DNA of 27,545 bases from Phlegmacium glaucopus (GCA_015039465.1 MU130030.1:1-27545); one strand, 5' to 3'; counted from the first letter of the stretch, positions 1-9,152 are shown. Numbers and translations: made by a program. The notes: a model not told the origin generated them from the letters alone.

Positions 1-477
1 TTCATCCTCCTCCTTCTCTTCTCTATTCTTTCCCCTTACCTCTGTGTGTTAAAAGTCAAGGTTATACCTTCCCTAAACGAACAACAGGGAGTCTCTTGAC
101 CTAAGGTCTGGTCCACTGCTCTCTGGTTGGTGTTTATATACAACAACAACAACGATTTATACCGCTCCACATGCTTTTCTTTCCCTTTTCATATGTTTCA
201 TCTATTCTTACATATGCATACCTCCTTACATGCAGACATTTCACTTTATACACGACTCTCTCGTTTATCTATAAATACAGTATATACTACTCGCTGTAAC
301 TCTAGCTAATTCTTGAGACTCTAACCTTGGTTACTTCGCTCTTGAACATTCTCAAACTCCTAAGACGCTGCTTTGAGATTCATCTCTTAGTATTCTTTTG
401 AGCTCATCAAAACAACAACTTGATCTTTATAAAACTGTTTACGATCAGAACATTCTGAATTGTTCAAAGTTGTAACA
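1..477 (+). repeat. 5' LTR of the Gypsy element (partial, start outside window)
   Basis: The end at 477 is set by the GTAACA that mirrors TGTTAC at 6728 and by the primer-binding site that starts at 479. The LTR holds a TATA box (270-277) and an inferred transcript start at about 303. A diverged inverted copy of its first 160 or so bases lies at 8359-9152. Confidence 0.8.
270..314 (+). promoter_or_regulatory. Gypsy LTR core promoter and self-primer segment
   Basis: TATAAATA lies at 270-277. TAGCTAATTCTT at 303-314, 33 nt downstream of the first T, is the exact reverse complement of the primer-binding site at 479-490. In Tf1-type elements the first bases of the mRNA are the primer, so this match also points to the transcript start. 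The start site itself is inferred. Confidence 0.7.
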
Positions 478-478
478 A

Positions 479-490
479 AAGAATTAGCTA
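479..490 (+). other. Primer-binding site, self-priming type
   Basis: AAGAATTAGCTA starts one base after the LTR end at 477. It does not begin with TGG, as a site for a tRNA 3' end would. It is a perfect 12-nt complement of the LTR at 303-314, right where the TATA box predicts the mRNA 5' end. This is the arrangement known from Tf1 of fission yeast and the sushi group. Confidence 0.75.
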
Positions 491-672
491 CAGTATTTCT
501 ACACGCTCTCTTCTTAGAAGCGTTGGTTATATCTAGCCGAACCCAAAACAGAAACACCGACGAACCGAACTGAATGAATACTGTGAAAAGTTAAATACTT
601 GATCCAGTATAAGAAGAAAGAGCAAGGACTTCTACACTTCTACAAACAGACAAATCAAAACCGAATGAAACA

Positions 673-1689
673 ATGGCTGGAGAAACGTCTACCACTCCCC
701 ATGTCCCGAAAGAATTGAACATCAACAAACCGACGCCCTTTTCCGGCGACAGACGCAAAGTCAAAACATTTCTCCAAGAGTGCAAAATTTACTTATCCAT
801 CAACGACAAAGTCTACTTCGCCGATGGCCCAAAAATCGCATTCATCCTGTCCTTCATGAACGATGGAGAAGCAGGACAATGGAAAGAAACCTGGATCGAC
901 AGTATTACAAACACAGAAGGAGACATCATCCTCCCAACTCTCACTGCCTTTTACGAAATCATCGCTGAACAATTCAGAGAAGTGAACCGAACCCAAGATG
1001 CAATGCACAAACTGACCCTCCTGAGACAAGGAAAGAAGTCAGCCGAACAAATTTCCACCGAATTCTCTTTGTTAACAAGACAAGCTGGACTTGAAGAGAA
1101 AACCGAATCAGATAACCTCCACTTGATCAACATGTTCCGAAAATCTCTGAATCCATCTCTTACGCGAAAAATCTTACTATCCCTTGACGTCCCCATGACT
1201 ATCAAAGGCTGGAAGAGCAGAGCGATTCAATATGATTCACAATACCAATTTGCGATGGCAATTTTGTCATCAGAACAACCAAACAAGAAACCCTATGACC
1301 TAGTATACAGAGAAGAGAAGCTGAAATATGAAGGGAGGAATTGGTCCTCCAACAACAGACGAAACGATCCCAACGCCATAGACGTCGATGCAATGAGCTA
1401 TGAGAAGCGAGGAGAATACATGCGCAAAGGCCTCTGTTTCAAATGCGACAAACCTGGTCACATTTCCAGAGACTGCAAAGAGAAGAAGGGAGGATACCAA
1501 GGGAATAGAAACCAAGGATCCTCGAACAACAACAACTACCAAAACGACCAGAAGAAACTCTCGGTCAAAGACATCCACTCCTTGATCAAAGGATTATCCA
1601 GAGATGAACACAAAAAACTCACCAATCTTCAACTAGGCATCAATGAAGACGAGAAAATAGTAGAAGACAATGACCATGAGGATTTTTAA
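673..1689 (+). CDS. Gypsy Gag (capsid and nucleocapsid)
   Basis: A 338-residue Gag that packages the element RNA. The N-terminal two thirds resemble the retrotransposon Gag capsid family. The C-terminal part carries one zinc knuckle, C-F-K-C-x4-H-x4-C, at residues 255-268 (1435-1476), followed by an Asn/Gln-rich basic stretch and a short acidic tail. The ATG at 673 follows GAAACA and has no competing in-frame start. The frame ends with TAA at 1687-1689; the protease frame follows in the -1 frame. The reading frame is intact. Its last 135 codons or so are duplicated at about 2260-2655. Confidence 0.88.
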   Translation: MAGETSTTPHVPKELNINKPTPFSGDRRKVKTFLQECKIYLSINDKVYFADGPKIAFILSFMNDGEAGQWKETWIDSITNTEGDIILPTLTAFYEIIAEQFREVNRTQDAMHKLTLLRQGKKSAEQISTEFSLLTRQAGLEEKTESDNLHLINMFRKSLNPSLTRKILLSLDVPMTIKGWKSRAIQYDSQYQFAMAILSSEQPNKKPYDLVYREEKLKYEGRNWSSNNRRNDPNAIDVDAMSYEKRGEYMRKGLCFKCDKPGHISRDCKEKKGGYQGNRNQGSSNNNNYQNDQKKLSVKDIHSLIKGLSRDEHKKLTNLQLGINEDEKIVEDNDHEDF

Positions 1690-1706
1690 AGCAGAGAACT
1701 GAATCA

Positions 1707-2306
1707 ATGTCAGTTTCTCCCACGCTATCCATATCCAATTGCTTAGTACCTCGTTTAAATATTCACCGAATGAAAATACCTATTTCTATAATGAGCGAAA
1801 CACAAGAAGATCCGGAAATCATCGAACAAGCCTTTATCGACTCTGGCGCAGACGGAAAATTCATTGACCAAAACTTCGTGAGAACACAAAAATTTACAAT
1901 CAAAACCTTAAATGTTCCCATCAAAGTTTTTAACGTCGACGGAACCCTGAACAAACGAGGCACGATCAAACATTACATAAACCTTGAGATCAATGTTCTT
2001 GGACGAAAGAAGATGAACCGACTTTTAGTCACTGGATTAGGGAAACACAAGATTATTCTTGGAGCAACCTGGCTCAAAGAAAACAATCCCGAAATAAACT
2101 GGAAGAAAGAAACCCTCACATGGCGCGAACCCGAACAAACGAAAGAAGAACAACCATGGAAACCAATTTTTAGAACACCCTCAAAACCCACTACTGTTGA
2201 AGACGAATATGATGTTGAAGAATATCTAAACCAAACACAGAACCCCACCGACGATGATGAAGAAACCGTACGACCCAGCCTACCGAGAAGAGAAACCAAA
2301 ATATGA
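1707..2306 (+). pseudogene. Gypsy aspartic protease segment of Pol, cut off by a rearrangement
   Basis: The frame has the retropepsin active-site box A-F-I-D-S-G-A-D (near 1835-1856) and a later hydrophobic I-I-L-G-A-T-W-L box (near 2052-2075), as in Ty3-type proteases. After these comes a charged linker rich in Glu and Asp. The frame lies at -1 to gag. From about 2260 it enters a second copy of the gag tail in the wrong frame and stops at 2306, so protease is no longer joined to RT. The first ATG (1707) is not certain to be used: the natural product would be made by frameshift or as part of a polyprotein. Confidence 0.75.
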
Positions 2307-2655
2307 AGGACAAAACTGGTCCTCAAACCGACGAAACAACCCCGACGCTATGGATGTCGACGCAATGAGCTATGAGAAGCAAGGAGAGTATATGCGCAAA
2401 GGCCTCTGTTTCAAGTGCGACAAGCCCGGCCATATCTCTAGAGACTGCAAAGAGAAACGAGGAGGATATCAAGGAAATAAAAACCAAGGACCTTCGAATA
2501 GCAACAACAGAAACAACCAGAAGAAACCAACGGTCAAAGACATCCACACCTTGATCAAAGGATTGAGCCAAGACGAACATGAGAAGCTCGCCAATCTCCA
2601 GCTTGGAATCGAAGAAGACAAAAAGATTGTTGAAGTAGGAGATGAGGATTTTTAA
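2260..2655 (+). repeat. Duplicated Gag tail (nucleocapsid) inside Pol
   Basis: This stretch repeats 1287-1689 with many substitutions. It includes a second C-F-K-C-x4-H-x4-C knuckle (from 2407) and the same tail ending in TAA at 2653-2655. The left junction lies in AAGAAACC (2260-2267), which also occurs at the matching place in gag (1287-1294). At the right junction (about 2656) the sequence jumps straight to a second copy of the Glu-rich linker (first copy about 2129-2265), skipping the protease. A template switch between two related RNAs could make this. Confidence 0.85.
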
Positions 2656-3522
2656 AGCGGACAAACGAAAGAAGAACAACCACGAAAACCAATTTTTAGG
2701 ACACCCTCTAAACCTACTACTGTTGAAGATGAAGACGATATTCAAGAATATCTCAATCGAACACAGAACCCTACTGACGATGATGAAATATCAGTACTCG
2801 TCGCTTTTATCACTGGCGAAATGGATAACGAATATTGGATCAATGCAAAAACCTCTGCTTCACAAAATCTGGCAATGAAATACGACATCAAGCCTGATAT
2901 CCCTGTCGAAGAAATTGTACCACCCAAGTACCATGAATACGTAGATGTATTTGATGAGAAAAAGGCGGATAGATTTCCAGACAAACGACCCTGGGATCAC
3001 AAGATTGAAATGAAACCAGACTTTGAACCAAAATCTTTCAAAACGTACAACCTCACACTGGCAGAACAAATCAAATTGGACAAATTCCTCAAAGAAAACC
3101 TTAACCGCGGTTATATTCGGAAATCACATTCTCCGATGGCCTCACCTTACTTCTTTGTATCCAAGAAAGATGGAAAACTTCGACCCTGTCAAGATTATCG
3201 ATATTTGAACAATCACACAATCAAGAATGCTTATCCACTCCCGCTTATCACCGAGATCATGGACAAACTCAAAGGCGCAACTTGCTTCACTAAGTTTGAC
3301 GTCCTTAGGGGTTACAATAATGTCCGGATTGCCAAGGGAGATGAATGGAAAGCTGCATTCAAAATGAATCGAGGACTATTCGAACCAACTGTAATGTTCT
3401 TTGGAATGTGCAACTCACCGGCAACATTTCAAGCAATGATGGATTCTATTTTCGAAGATCTTATCGAAGGCGACTACATCATTGTAATACATGGACAACA
3501 TCTTAATCTTTGCAAAAAATGA
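2656..3522 (+). pseudogene. Gypsy Pol: linker and N-terminal half of reverse transcriptase
   Basis: This frame is open from the codon after the TAA at 2653-2655. It begins with the second linker copy and then shows RT fingers and palm: a Leu-Arg-Pro-Cys-x-Asp-Tyr-Arg box near 3178-3201, the first catalytic Asp in F-T-K-F-D-V near 3288-3305, and the [13 protein letters not shown] box near 3382-3420. An extra A in 3486-3487 shifts the frame just before the active-site box, and the frame ends with TGA at 3520-3522. The first ATG of the stretch is at 2821, but the homologous frame reaches further upstream. Confidence 0.85.
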
Positions 3523-5830
3523 GAAAGATCTCGAAGAAATTACGAAGAAAGTCCTACAACGTCTTCGAGAAAATGATCTTTACTTGAAACCAAAGAAATG
3601 CGAATTCAACAAGAAGAAAGTGGAATATTTAGGAATGATCATCGAAGAAGGCAAAATCTCTATGGACCCAACCAAACTCAAAGGAATCCGAGACTGGCTG
3701 ACCCCTACATCTGTGAAAGAAGTACGATCTTTTTTAGGATTTGGAAACTTTTACCGACAATTCATCCGACACTTCTCTGACTTATGTCAACCATTGAATA
3801 ATCTTTTAAAGAAAGACGCACCCTTCAAATGGACTGATAAATGTCAAGAAATGTTCAAACTCCTGAAACAACGCTTTACTGAAGAACCGGTTTTGCGAAT
3901 GCCCGATCCAACCCGACCTTTCCAAATCGAATCTGATGCTTCGAAATACGCATCAGGCGCAGTCCTTACACAGACAGACATGAACGGAGACCGACACCCT
4001 GTAGCTTTCCTATCAAAAAGCTTTTCCCCTACCAAACGAAACTACGAAATCTATGATTGTGAACTTCTAGCAATCATACGAGCTTTAACCGACTGGAGAC
4101 ATTATATCCTTGGATCTGAACACACAACGACAGTATATTCTGATCACAAGAATCTGACTTATTACAGAACCGCACAGAAATTGAACAGACGACAAGCTCG
4201 ATGGTCGCTATTCCTTTCGGAATTCAATGTCAATCTCATCCATTTACCCGGAAACAAAATGATCCAATCTGACGCTCTATCCCAACGAGCTGATCTTTGT
4301 CCCAAAGATGACAACGACAACAAAGACATCACGATGCTACCAGATTCCTTATTTGTCAATCCGGTCGACCTGGACTTACAGGAACAGATTGCCAACTCCA
4401 CTGATATAGACACCGATGCCGCTGATGCATTACGTTCCCTACTCAAAAAAGGACCTTCCAATTTAAAAAGTGATCTTGAAGACTGGTCGATTGAAGAATT
4501 TATGGGAAAACCTATCCTGTTCTACAAGGGAAAGAACTACATTCCACAAAACCGAGAACTTCATCAAAAACTAGTAAAACAATTCCACGATGCACCAACC
4601 ACAGGACACCCAGGAGAATTAGAAACATACATTTCGATCTCTCAACATTACTGGTGGCCCGGACTTCGTACTTTTGTGAAAAACTACGTGAAAGGATGTT
4701 CCGACTGTCAACAGTTCAAGATAAACAGGAACCCATCAAAACCATCTTTCTTACCGATCAAAGGACCAAAGGACTCTAGACCTTTTGTGAACTGCTCAAT
4801 GGACCTGATCACTGATCTACCACCTATTAACGGCAAAGACACTGTACTGGTCATGGTCGACCATGGTCTTACAAAGGGGGTGATCCTTATCCCTTGCGCA
4901 AAAACTTGTACCTCCGAAGACATCACTCAATTTTTGCTTGACAACCTTTACAAATGATTCAGACTCCCTGACAAAATGATCTCCGATAGAGACCCTCAAT
5001 TCACCACCAAAGCCTTCAAAAACCTTTTCAAACTACTTGGAATCGAACATGCAAAAACAACGGCTTTCCATCCACAATCTGATGGAACAACTGAACGTTT
5101 CAACCAAGAAATCGAAGCATACCTTTCGATCTATTGCTTTGACAACCCAATGAACTGGCTATCCGCTTTACCTACACTCGAATTCACTCATAACAATCGA
5201 AGACATTCCGGAAGAACACGAACTCCTTTCGAATTGATCATGGGATCATCTCCAATCTCCATCCCTCTTTCATTTGAAAACACGCAATTCCCTGCCGTTG
5301 AAGAACGAACACGGAAATTAATCAAAGACCCAGAAGAAGCTCTGGCAGCACATGAACTAGCAAGACACCGAATGGAAAATAGAATCAAATCGAACTTTAA
5401 ACCATTCCGGGAAGGGCAACTAGTCTGGCTAGACTCCAGAAATCTAAAAACAAACTACAACAAGAAAATTGCACCAAGACGAGAAGGACCATTTCCCATC
5501 GAAAAAGTCCTTGGACCCCTCACTTATCGATTGAAACTTCCTGAAACATGGAAGTTTCACAACGTCTTCCATGCATACCTCCTCATGCCATACATTGAAA
5601 ATGAAGTACACAGACCGAATTTTCTTAAACCACCCGCAGAAATCATCGACGGAAATGAAGAATATGAAGTCGAATCGATCATTGGACACAGAAAACGAGG
5701 ACGAGGATATCAATTCAAGATCCGATGGAAAGATTACCCAATCTCCGAAGCAACGTGGGAACCCAAGTCACACATCAAAAATGCAGACGACACACTGTCG
5801 CTTTATAAACAAACCCATCACCTTGATTAG
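3488..5830 (+). pseudogene. Gypsy Pol: RT C-terminal half, RNase H, integrase, chromodomain
   Basis: This is the continuation of Pol in the next frame. It opens with Y-M-D-N (3488-3499), where family members normally have Y-M-D-D, followed by the RT thumb. RNase H follows with E-S-D-A-S near 3928. Integrase has its HHCC zinc domain (H-x-G-H-P ... C-x2-C, about 4585-4710) and the DDE core: Asp near 4802, Asp near 4985, and Glu in T-T-E-R-F-N. A chromodomain (about 5660-5800, with W-K-x-Y-P and A-T-W-E-P) ends the protein. A TGA at 4955-4957 interrupts integrase where Arg is expected, and two codons later Arg replaces a likely Gly. The stop is at 5828-5830. Chromodomains steer integration to marked chromatin. 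Confidence 0.88.
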
Positions 5831-5845
5831 AACAGCTTCAAAAAC

Positions 5846-6040
5846 ATGCGTTATACTTCCTACCAACACGAATGTGTCGATGAAGACTTCTTAAAGTTCA
5901 TTGACGTCATCACCAAAATCACTGACGAGTTCGAAGATATAAAACTGGCCCTCGAAAAACAAAGAGACGACAACTTCACACTCCCCGAGTTTGACTTCGA
6001 AATCGCGTACTCTCGAATCAATTATAACTTCTCCCTCTGA
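5846..6040 (+). CDS. Small acidic ORF between Pol and the zinc-knuckle ORF
   Basis: A 64-codon frame starts 15 nt after the pol stop and ends 4 nt before the ATG of the next ORF. The product is acidic and probably helical in the middle (D-E-F-E-D-I-K-L-A-L-E-K-Q-R). I recognise no family. The tight spacing on both sides suggests it belongs to the element and may be made by reinitiation, but the length alone does not exclude chance. Confidence 0.4.
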   Translation: MRYTSYQHECVDEDFLKFIDVITKITDEFEDIKLALEKQRDDNFTLPEFDFEIAYSRINYNFSL

Positions 6041-6044
6041 AATC

Positions 6045-6716
6045 ATGCCTCGAGCCCCATCCTCATCCTCTTTGTCCCGCTCTGCTCGTGTCCGACCCCC
6101 AATTTACAACTTCACCCACGAGGAACTTTCTTCTTATGTACAAACCAGACACGACATCAACAATCTTGTGCCTTTCCTTCGACCAAACGCCGTCTTATAT
6201 ACCAAATTCCTTTATTTCCACCACGTCGACCAAGCCATCATACGGGCGAAACGAGAACTCAAATATCTAGAGACACAAGCTGATACGTTATACGACAACA
6301 TGGCTGGTTGCGGACTAGTCCGCCACATCAAACCATTTATCAGACTCAAAAGACGAAACCCTATTGGCTCACGATGACATTCTCCCTATCCCGGATGACA
6401 AACATTCTCTCCCCTTCCTCTTCCTGACTCGACCAATCCCGGTTCACATTCAAATCCCATTGTCATCGACGATGATGATGAAGTTCTTGTTCAATGTCAC
6501 TGTTCTCTTTGCGATACTGACGGTCACACATCTCGACGATGTTACACTTTGGGTGATGGATCACAAATCGTTCTATCAAAAGACTTTCCACCACCAAACA
6601 TATATCAACGCTGCAACAATTGCTTCAAAGACGGTCACGGTTGGCAGCAATGCCCACTCGAACAATGGGAAGGATTGTTCTTAGAATCAGAGTCGAATTC
6701 AGAGTCTTCGACGTAA
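6045..6716 (+). pseudogene. Extra 3' ORF of the Gypsy element with two CCHC zinc knuckles
   Basis: One frame of 224 codons runs from ATG 6045 to TAA 6714-6716, broken by TGA at 6375-6377 and 6393-6395. The N-terminal part (about 110 residues) is basic, starts with Ser/Arg-rich sequence and has a central helical Lys/Arg/Glu stretch. After the stops comes an acidic run, then two perfect C-x2-C-x4-H-x4-C knuckles at 6501-6542 and 6612-6653, then a Ser/Glu tail. The ORF ends directly at the polypurine tract. It is not a copy of the Gag knuckle, whose spacer residues differ. A nucleic-acid chaperone or RNA-binding role is possible but is inference. Reading through the TGAs rests on the shared frame and the knuckles. 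Confidence 0.65.
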
Positions 6717-6727
6717 AACGGGGGTAA
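6714..6727 (+). other. Polypurine tract of the Gypsy element
   Basis: TAAAACGGGGGTAA lies directly before the TGTTAC that opens the right LTR. The G run is the likely plus-strand DNA primer. The stop codon of the preceding ORF is part of it. Confidence 0.6.
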
Positions 6728-6815
6728 TGTTACGAACTCTTTTTTCTTTTCTTATCTCCACCAAACACATGCCCGTTTCATCTGCACATGCTTTATCATC
6801 AGGAAAAATGACTTG
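6728..6815 (+). repeat. Start of the Gypsy 3' LTR (truncated)
   Basis: The LTR begins with TGTTACGAACTC right after the polypurine tract and mirrors the GTAACA at 472-477. The part of the LTR seen at 1-477 is not found downstream in direct orientation, so the LTR is cut. The end is uncertain, because the sequence passes into the CCTGG-rich repeats from about 6818. Confidence 0.55.
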
Positions 6816-6817
6816 TG

Positions 6818-7040
6818 CCCTAGGCTGTCCTGAAATGTCCTGGGGTGCCCCAGGCAGCTCAGGGCGCTCAGGTCAAGAGGTTGCCCTGGAGTGCAAGTTA
6901 CCTATGTATGAAAAGTCTTAGGCTGTCCTGGGGCAACCTGAGGCAACCTGAGAGCGTCCTGAGGCAACCTGAGGCAACCTGAGAGCATCCTGAGGCAACC
7001 TGAGGACGACACCTGAGAGCATCCTGAGGCAGCCTTAGTC
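6818..7040. repeat. Imperfect tandem repeats (TGTCCTGGGG / GCAACCTGAG type)
   Basis: Short units such as GTCCTGAGGCAACCTGAG and GGCAACCTGAGAGC recur many times with small changes, mainly at 6920-7035. The short minus-strand frames here are only readings of the repeat. A similar motif returns at about 8020-8070. Confidence 0.75.
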
Positions 7041-8280
7041 CCTTTGGATCTGATGCTAGAAAACATATATAAACCAGATATTTGAGTGGTCTCACACAAC
7101 AGAATAATAATAATAACAATAAAATTATATTCAATTATTCTAAACATCATATATAGTACTAGTAATAAAATAATAGATACATAAATATACTAGTATAATA
7201 CTGGGGAAGTAGGAAATAAGAAAACAAAATTGTGGGTGGTTTATATATCTTTTGGATGGCGCACAGACCATTGGTCACATGATCACAGATAAGCATGACT
7301 CCAAGACTTTGATTACTGTTTCGGTACAATCTTCGGAGACTACCGACTGAGTTACAAAGTTGGTGGCGATCAACATACAAATTGTCTATACGACAAGTCC
7401 GTTAATGCGGCAGTCCGTCGGCAGTCTGGCTATCATAGCCCTGTCCCTTGTCATATGTGCAGAAAGGTCGGCACCTTCACACATGAGTCGCATCCCCATA
7501 CAATACCCAGTTGGTATCGGTCAATAGTTGGTAACCGGTCCTGTCCGGCAACTCTGAATCCGTAGCTTCAGATTGGGTAGTAAGATAATTAACGGGGTAG
7601 TGGGTGTACACCTTTTAGGACAACGGTCTACAGCGCTGATAGCCTTACCTTATCACGTCACATGATCGAAGTCCATACCCTATGATCGTCGGTTCGACTC
7701 CCTTAGGCTGCAAACATATGGTGCTGGGTCAGGGTAGATTACATAAATTCCAAAAAAGGAAATTTTTTAAAGATGGTAGAGAATTGTTTTAGGACCCTGA
7801 ATATGTTTAAATTATATTAATAGCAGCTCTCCTTATTGAGAAAACTGCAAAATACTTTCCTGGACGCGGCGGTTAAAGATTTTCTAGCAAAATTCATAAA
7901 TTCTAAGGGACTCCCAGGGCCTCCTGATGTGATTTGGTCCAGATGGTCAATGCACCAGGATACACTAAAGGTGTCCTGAGAAAATGGGTGACACTCAAAA
8001 TTTTACCTGTGCTGCTCTAGGATGTCCTGAGGTGTCCTGGGGTGTCCTGGGGTGTCCTGGGATGTCCTGAGTAGTGATGTGATACTAACAAATTACCCAA
8101 GGCTACCTAGGGCCAAAATCATTTTTCCTGATGCAGGGGATCCAAAGAGGAAAGGATGCTAGGATGGGGGGGTATTTAAGTACTAATATGGACATAACAT
8201 GGGTATGTAAATAATAAAGAAATGGCATGATAAATAAAGATAATAAAAATGGTGTCATGTGAAAATGAATAAAATAATAA
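7041..8280. other. Repeat-derived intergenic DNA, no convincing gene
   Basis: AT-rich DNA at 7060-7250 leads into TTTATATAT and CACATGATC near 7240-7290. The interval 7299-7564 is one open plus-strand frame of 88 codons without ATG. At 7687-7697 the sequence GGTTCGACTCC looks like a pol III B box, but no tRNA folds around it. A second cluster of TGTCCTGGGG units lies at 8020-8070, again followed by AT-rich sequence. I see no gene with conserved motifs. Confidence 0.55.
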
Positions 8281-8289
8281 AATAAGAAG

Positions 8290-8358
8290 TCAAATCAGGA
8301 TTGGGAGTTGGACTGGGGCCAATTGGGATTCAGGAGTTGGACCCGGACTGATTGGGAT
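8290..8358. repeat. Short imperfect tandem repeat (GGAGTTGGACnnGGnC type)
   Basis: Two and a partial third unit of about 30 bp share GGGAGTTGGAC / AGGAGTTGGAC and ATTGGGAT. It borders the inverted LTR fragment. Confidence 0.5.
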
Positions 8359-9152
8359 TTGGTATAAATCGTTGTTAGTGATTATAGCCTAGACTGCTTG
8401 AAGAGCAATGAAGACTACAATGACAACCAGAGAGCATTGGACCAGTCTTTAGGTCAAATAGTGTTTGAAGGTCCGGTTACAAGACCGGAAAAAGACTGTA
8501 ACCAGACCGGACTGGACCAGAAAAAGACCAGACCAGTGGTCCAGTCTTTTGATTTTTGAGAATCAAAGACCAGAAAAAGACCGGTCTTAATTAACCGGTC
8601 TGAACCGGCAAAAGAGTAGCCCTAATTTACCCCTTTCCAACAAGCCCAAGATCATAAAAATCCAATAAAACCTGGCTGAGAAATAAATAGATCTGTAAAA
8701 TAGTCTAAAATATTCACTAAAATAAGGCATTTTACTAGTATTACTGTAGAAAATCCAAATCCTAACAGAATTTAATGTTCTTGGGCTCGTTTTGAAGCTA
8801 TTATTAAACTTAACAACAGTTTTTGATATAGAAATATATATTTGTGAGCACAAGACCGGTTACAGACTGATTAAGACCAGTTAGGACCAGGACCAGTCCT
8901 AGGACCAAAAAAAAACAATGTAAACCAGTCCTAAGTGGTCCAGTCCAGTCTTTTGAGGTCCTAGGACCGAGGTGGACTGGTTACGGTCTCGGTTAAAGGC
9001 CCTGAGGGTCAAAAAACTGGACCGGACCGGACTTTTAAACACTAAGGTCAAAGGACTCCCTGTTATTCATTTAGGGAAGGCTTAGCCTTTGACTTGTAAC
9101 ACAGAGGTAGGGAGTAAGAGTAGAGGTGATGAGGATGAGGATGAAGAGGTGA
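8359..9152 (-). repeat. Inverted, decayed Gypsy LTR fragment split by a MITE
   Basis: Bases 9053-9152 are a diverged reverse complement of window 1-94 of the Gypsy LTR. Bases 8418-8458 match the reverse complement of about 95-135, and GGTATAAATCGTTGTT at about 8360 matches the reverse complement around 150-165, with some 40 bp of unrelated sequence between. The MITE at 8459-9044 sits exactly at the break. The copy is clearly older than the element at the left end of the window. Confidence 0.75.
8459..9044. mobile_element. hAT-like MITE, 586 bp, with 8-bp target duplication
   Basis: The ends are TAGTGTTTGAAGGTCCGGT and, read on the other strand, TAGTGTTTAAAAGTCCGGT: 17 of 19 bases match. AGGTCAAA flanks both sides (8451-8458 and 9045-9052), a perfect 8-bp duplication as made by hAT transposases. 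Both subterminal regions are packed with GGTCCGGTC / GACCAGTCC motifs in both directions, as hAT transposase sites often are. There is no transposase frame; the central part is AT-rich. Movement would need a transposase from elsewhere. Confidence 0.88.

Larger units (their letters stand above)
1..6820 (+). mobile_element. Ty3/Gypsy chromovirus (Tf1/sushi-like), defective
   Basis: An LTR retrotransposon in the order LTR, gag, protease, RT, RNase H, integrase, chromodomain, extra ORFs, polypurine tract, LTR start. The left LTR begins outside the window and ends at 477 with GTAACA. The right LTR begins at 6728 with TGTTAC, so the two ends form a 6-bp inverted repeat. The right LTR is lost in repeat DNA somewhere after about 6815; no copy of the 1-477 sequence follows in direct orientation. 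The element is dead: a gag-tail duplication splits protease from RT, one extra base precedes the RT active-site box, and TGA stops lie in integrase and in the last ORF. The integrase-chromodomain order and the self-priming signal place it with chromoviruses of the Tf1/sushi type. The right boundary is approximate. Confidence 0.9.

Noticed and set aside
6818..7040. CRISPR-like or satellite array
   Set aside because: Units vary in length and sequence, without constant repeats and unique spacers; it is a eukaryotic degenerate repeat.
7640..7710. Possible tRNA gene or SINE around the B-box-like GGTTCGACTCC
   Set aside because: The ends can pair (AGCCTTA with TTAGGCT, one mismatch), but the T stem does not form and there is no A box at the right distance.
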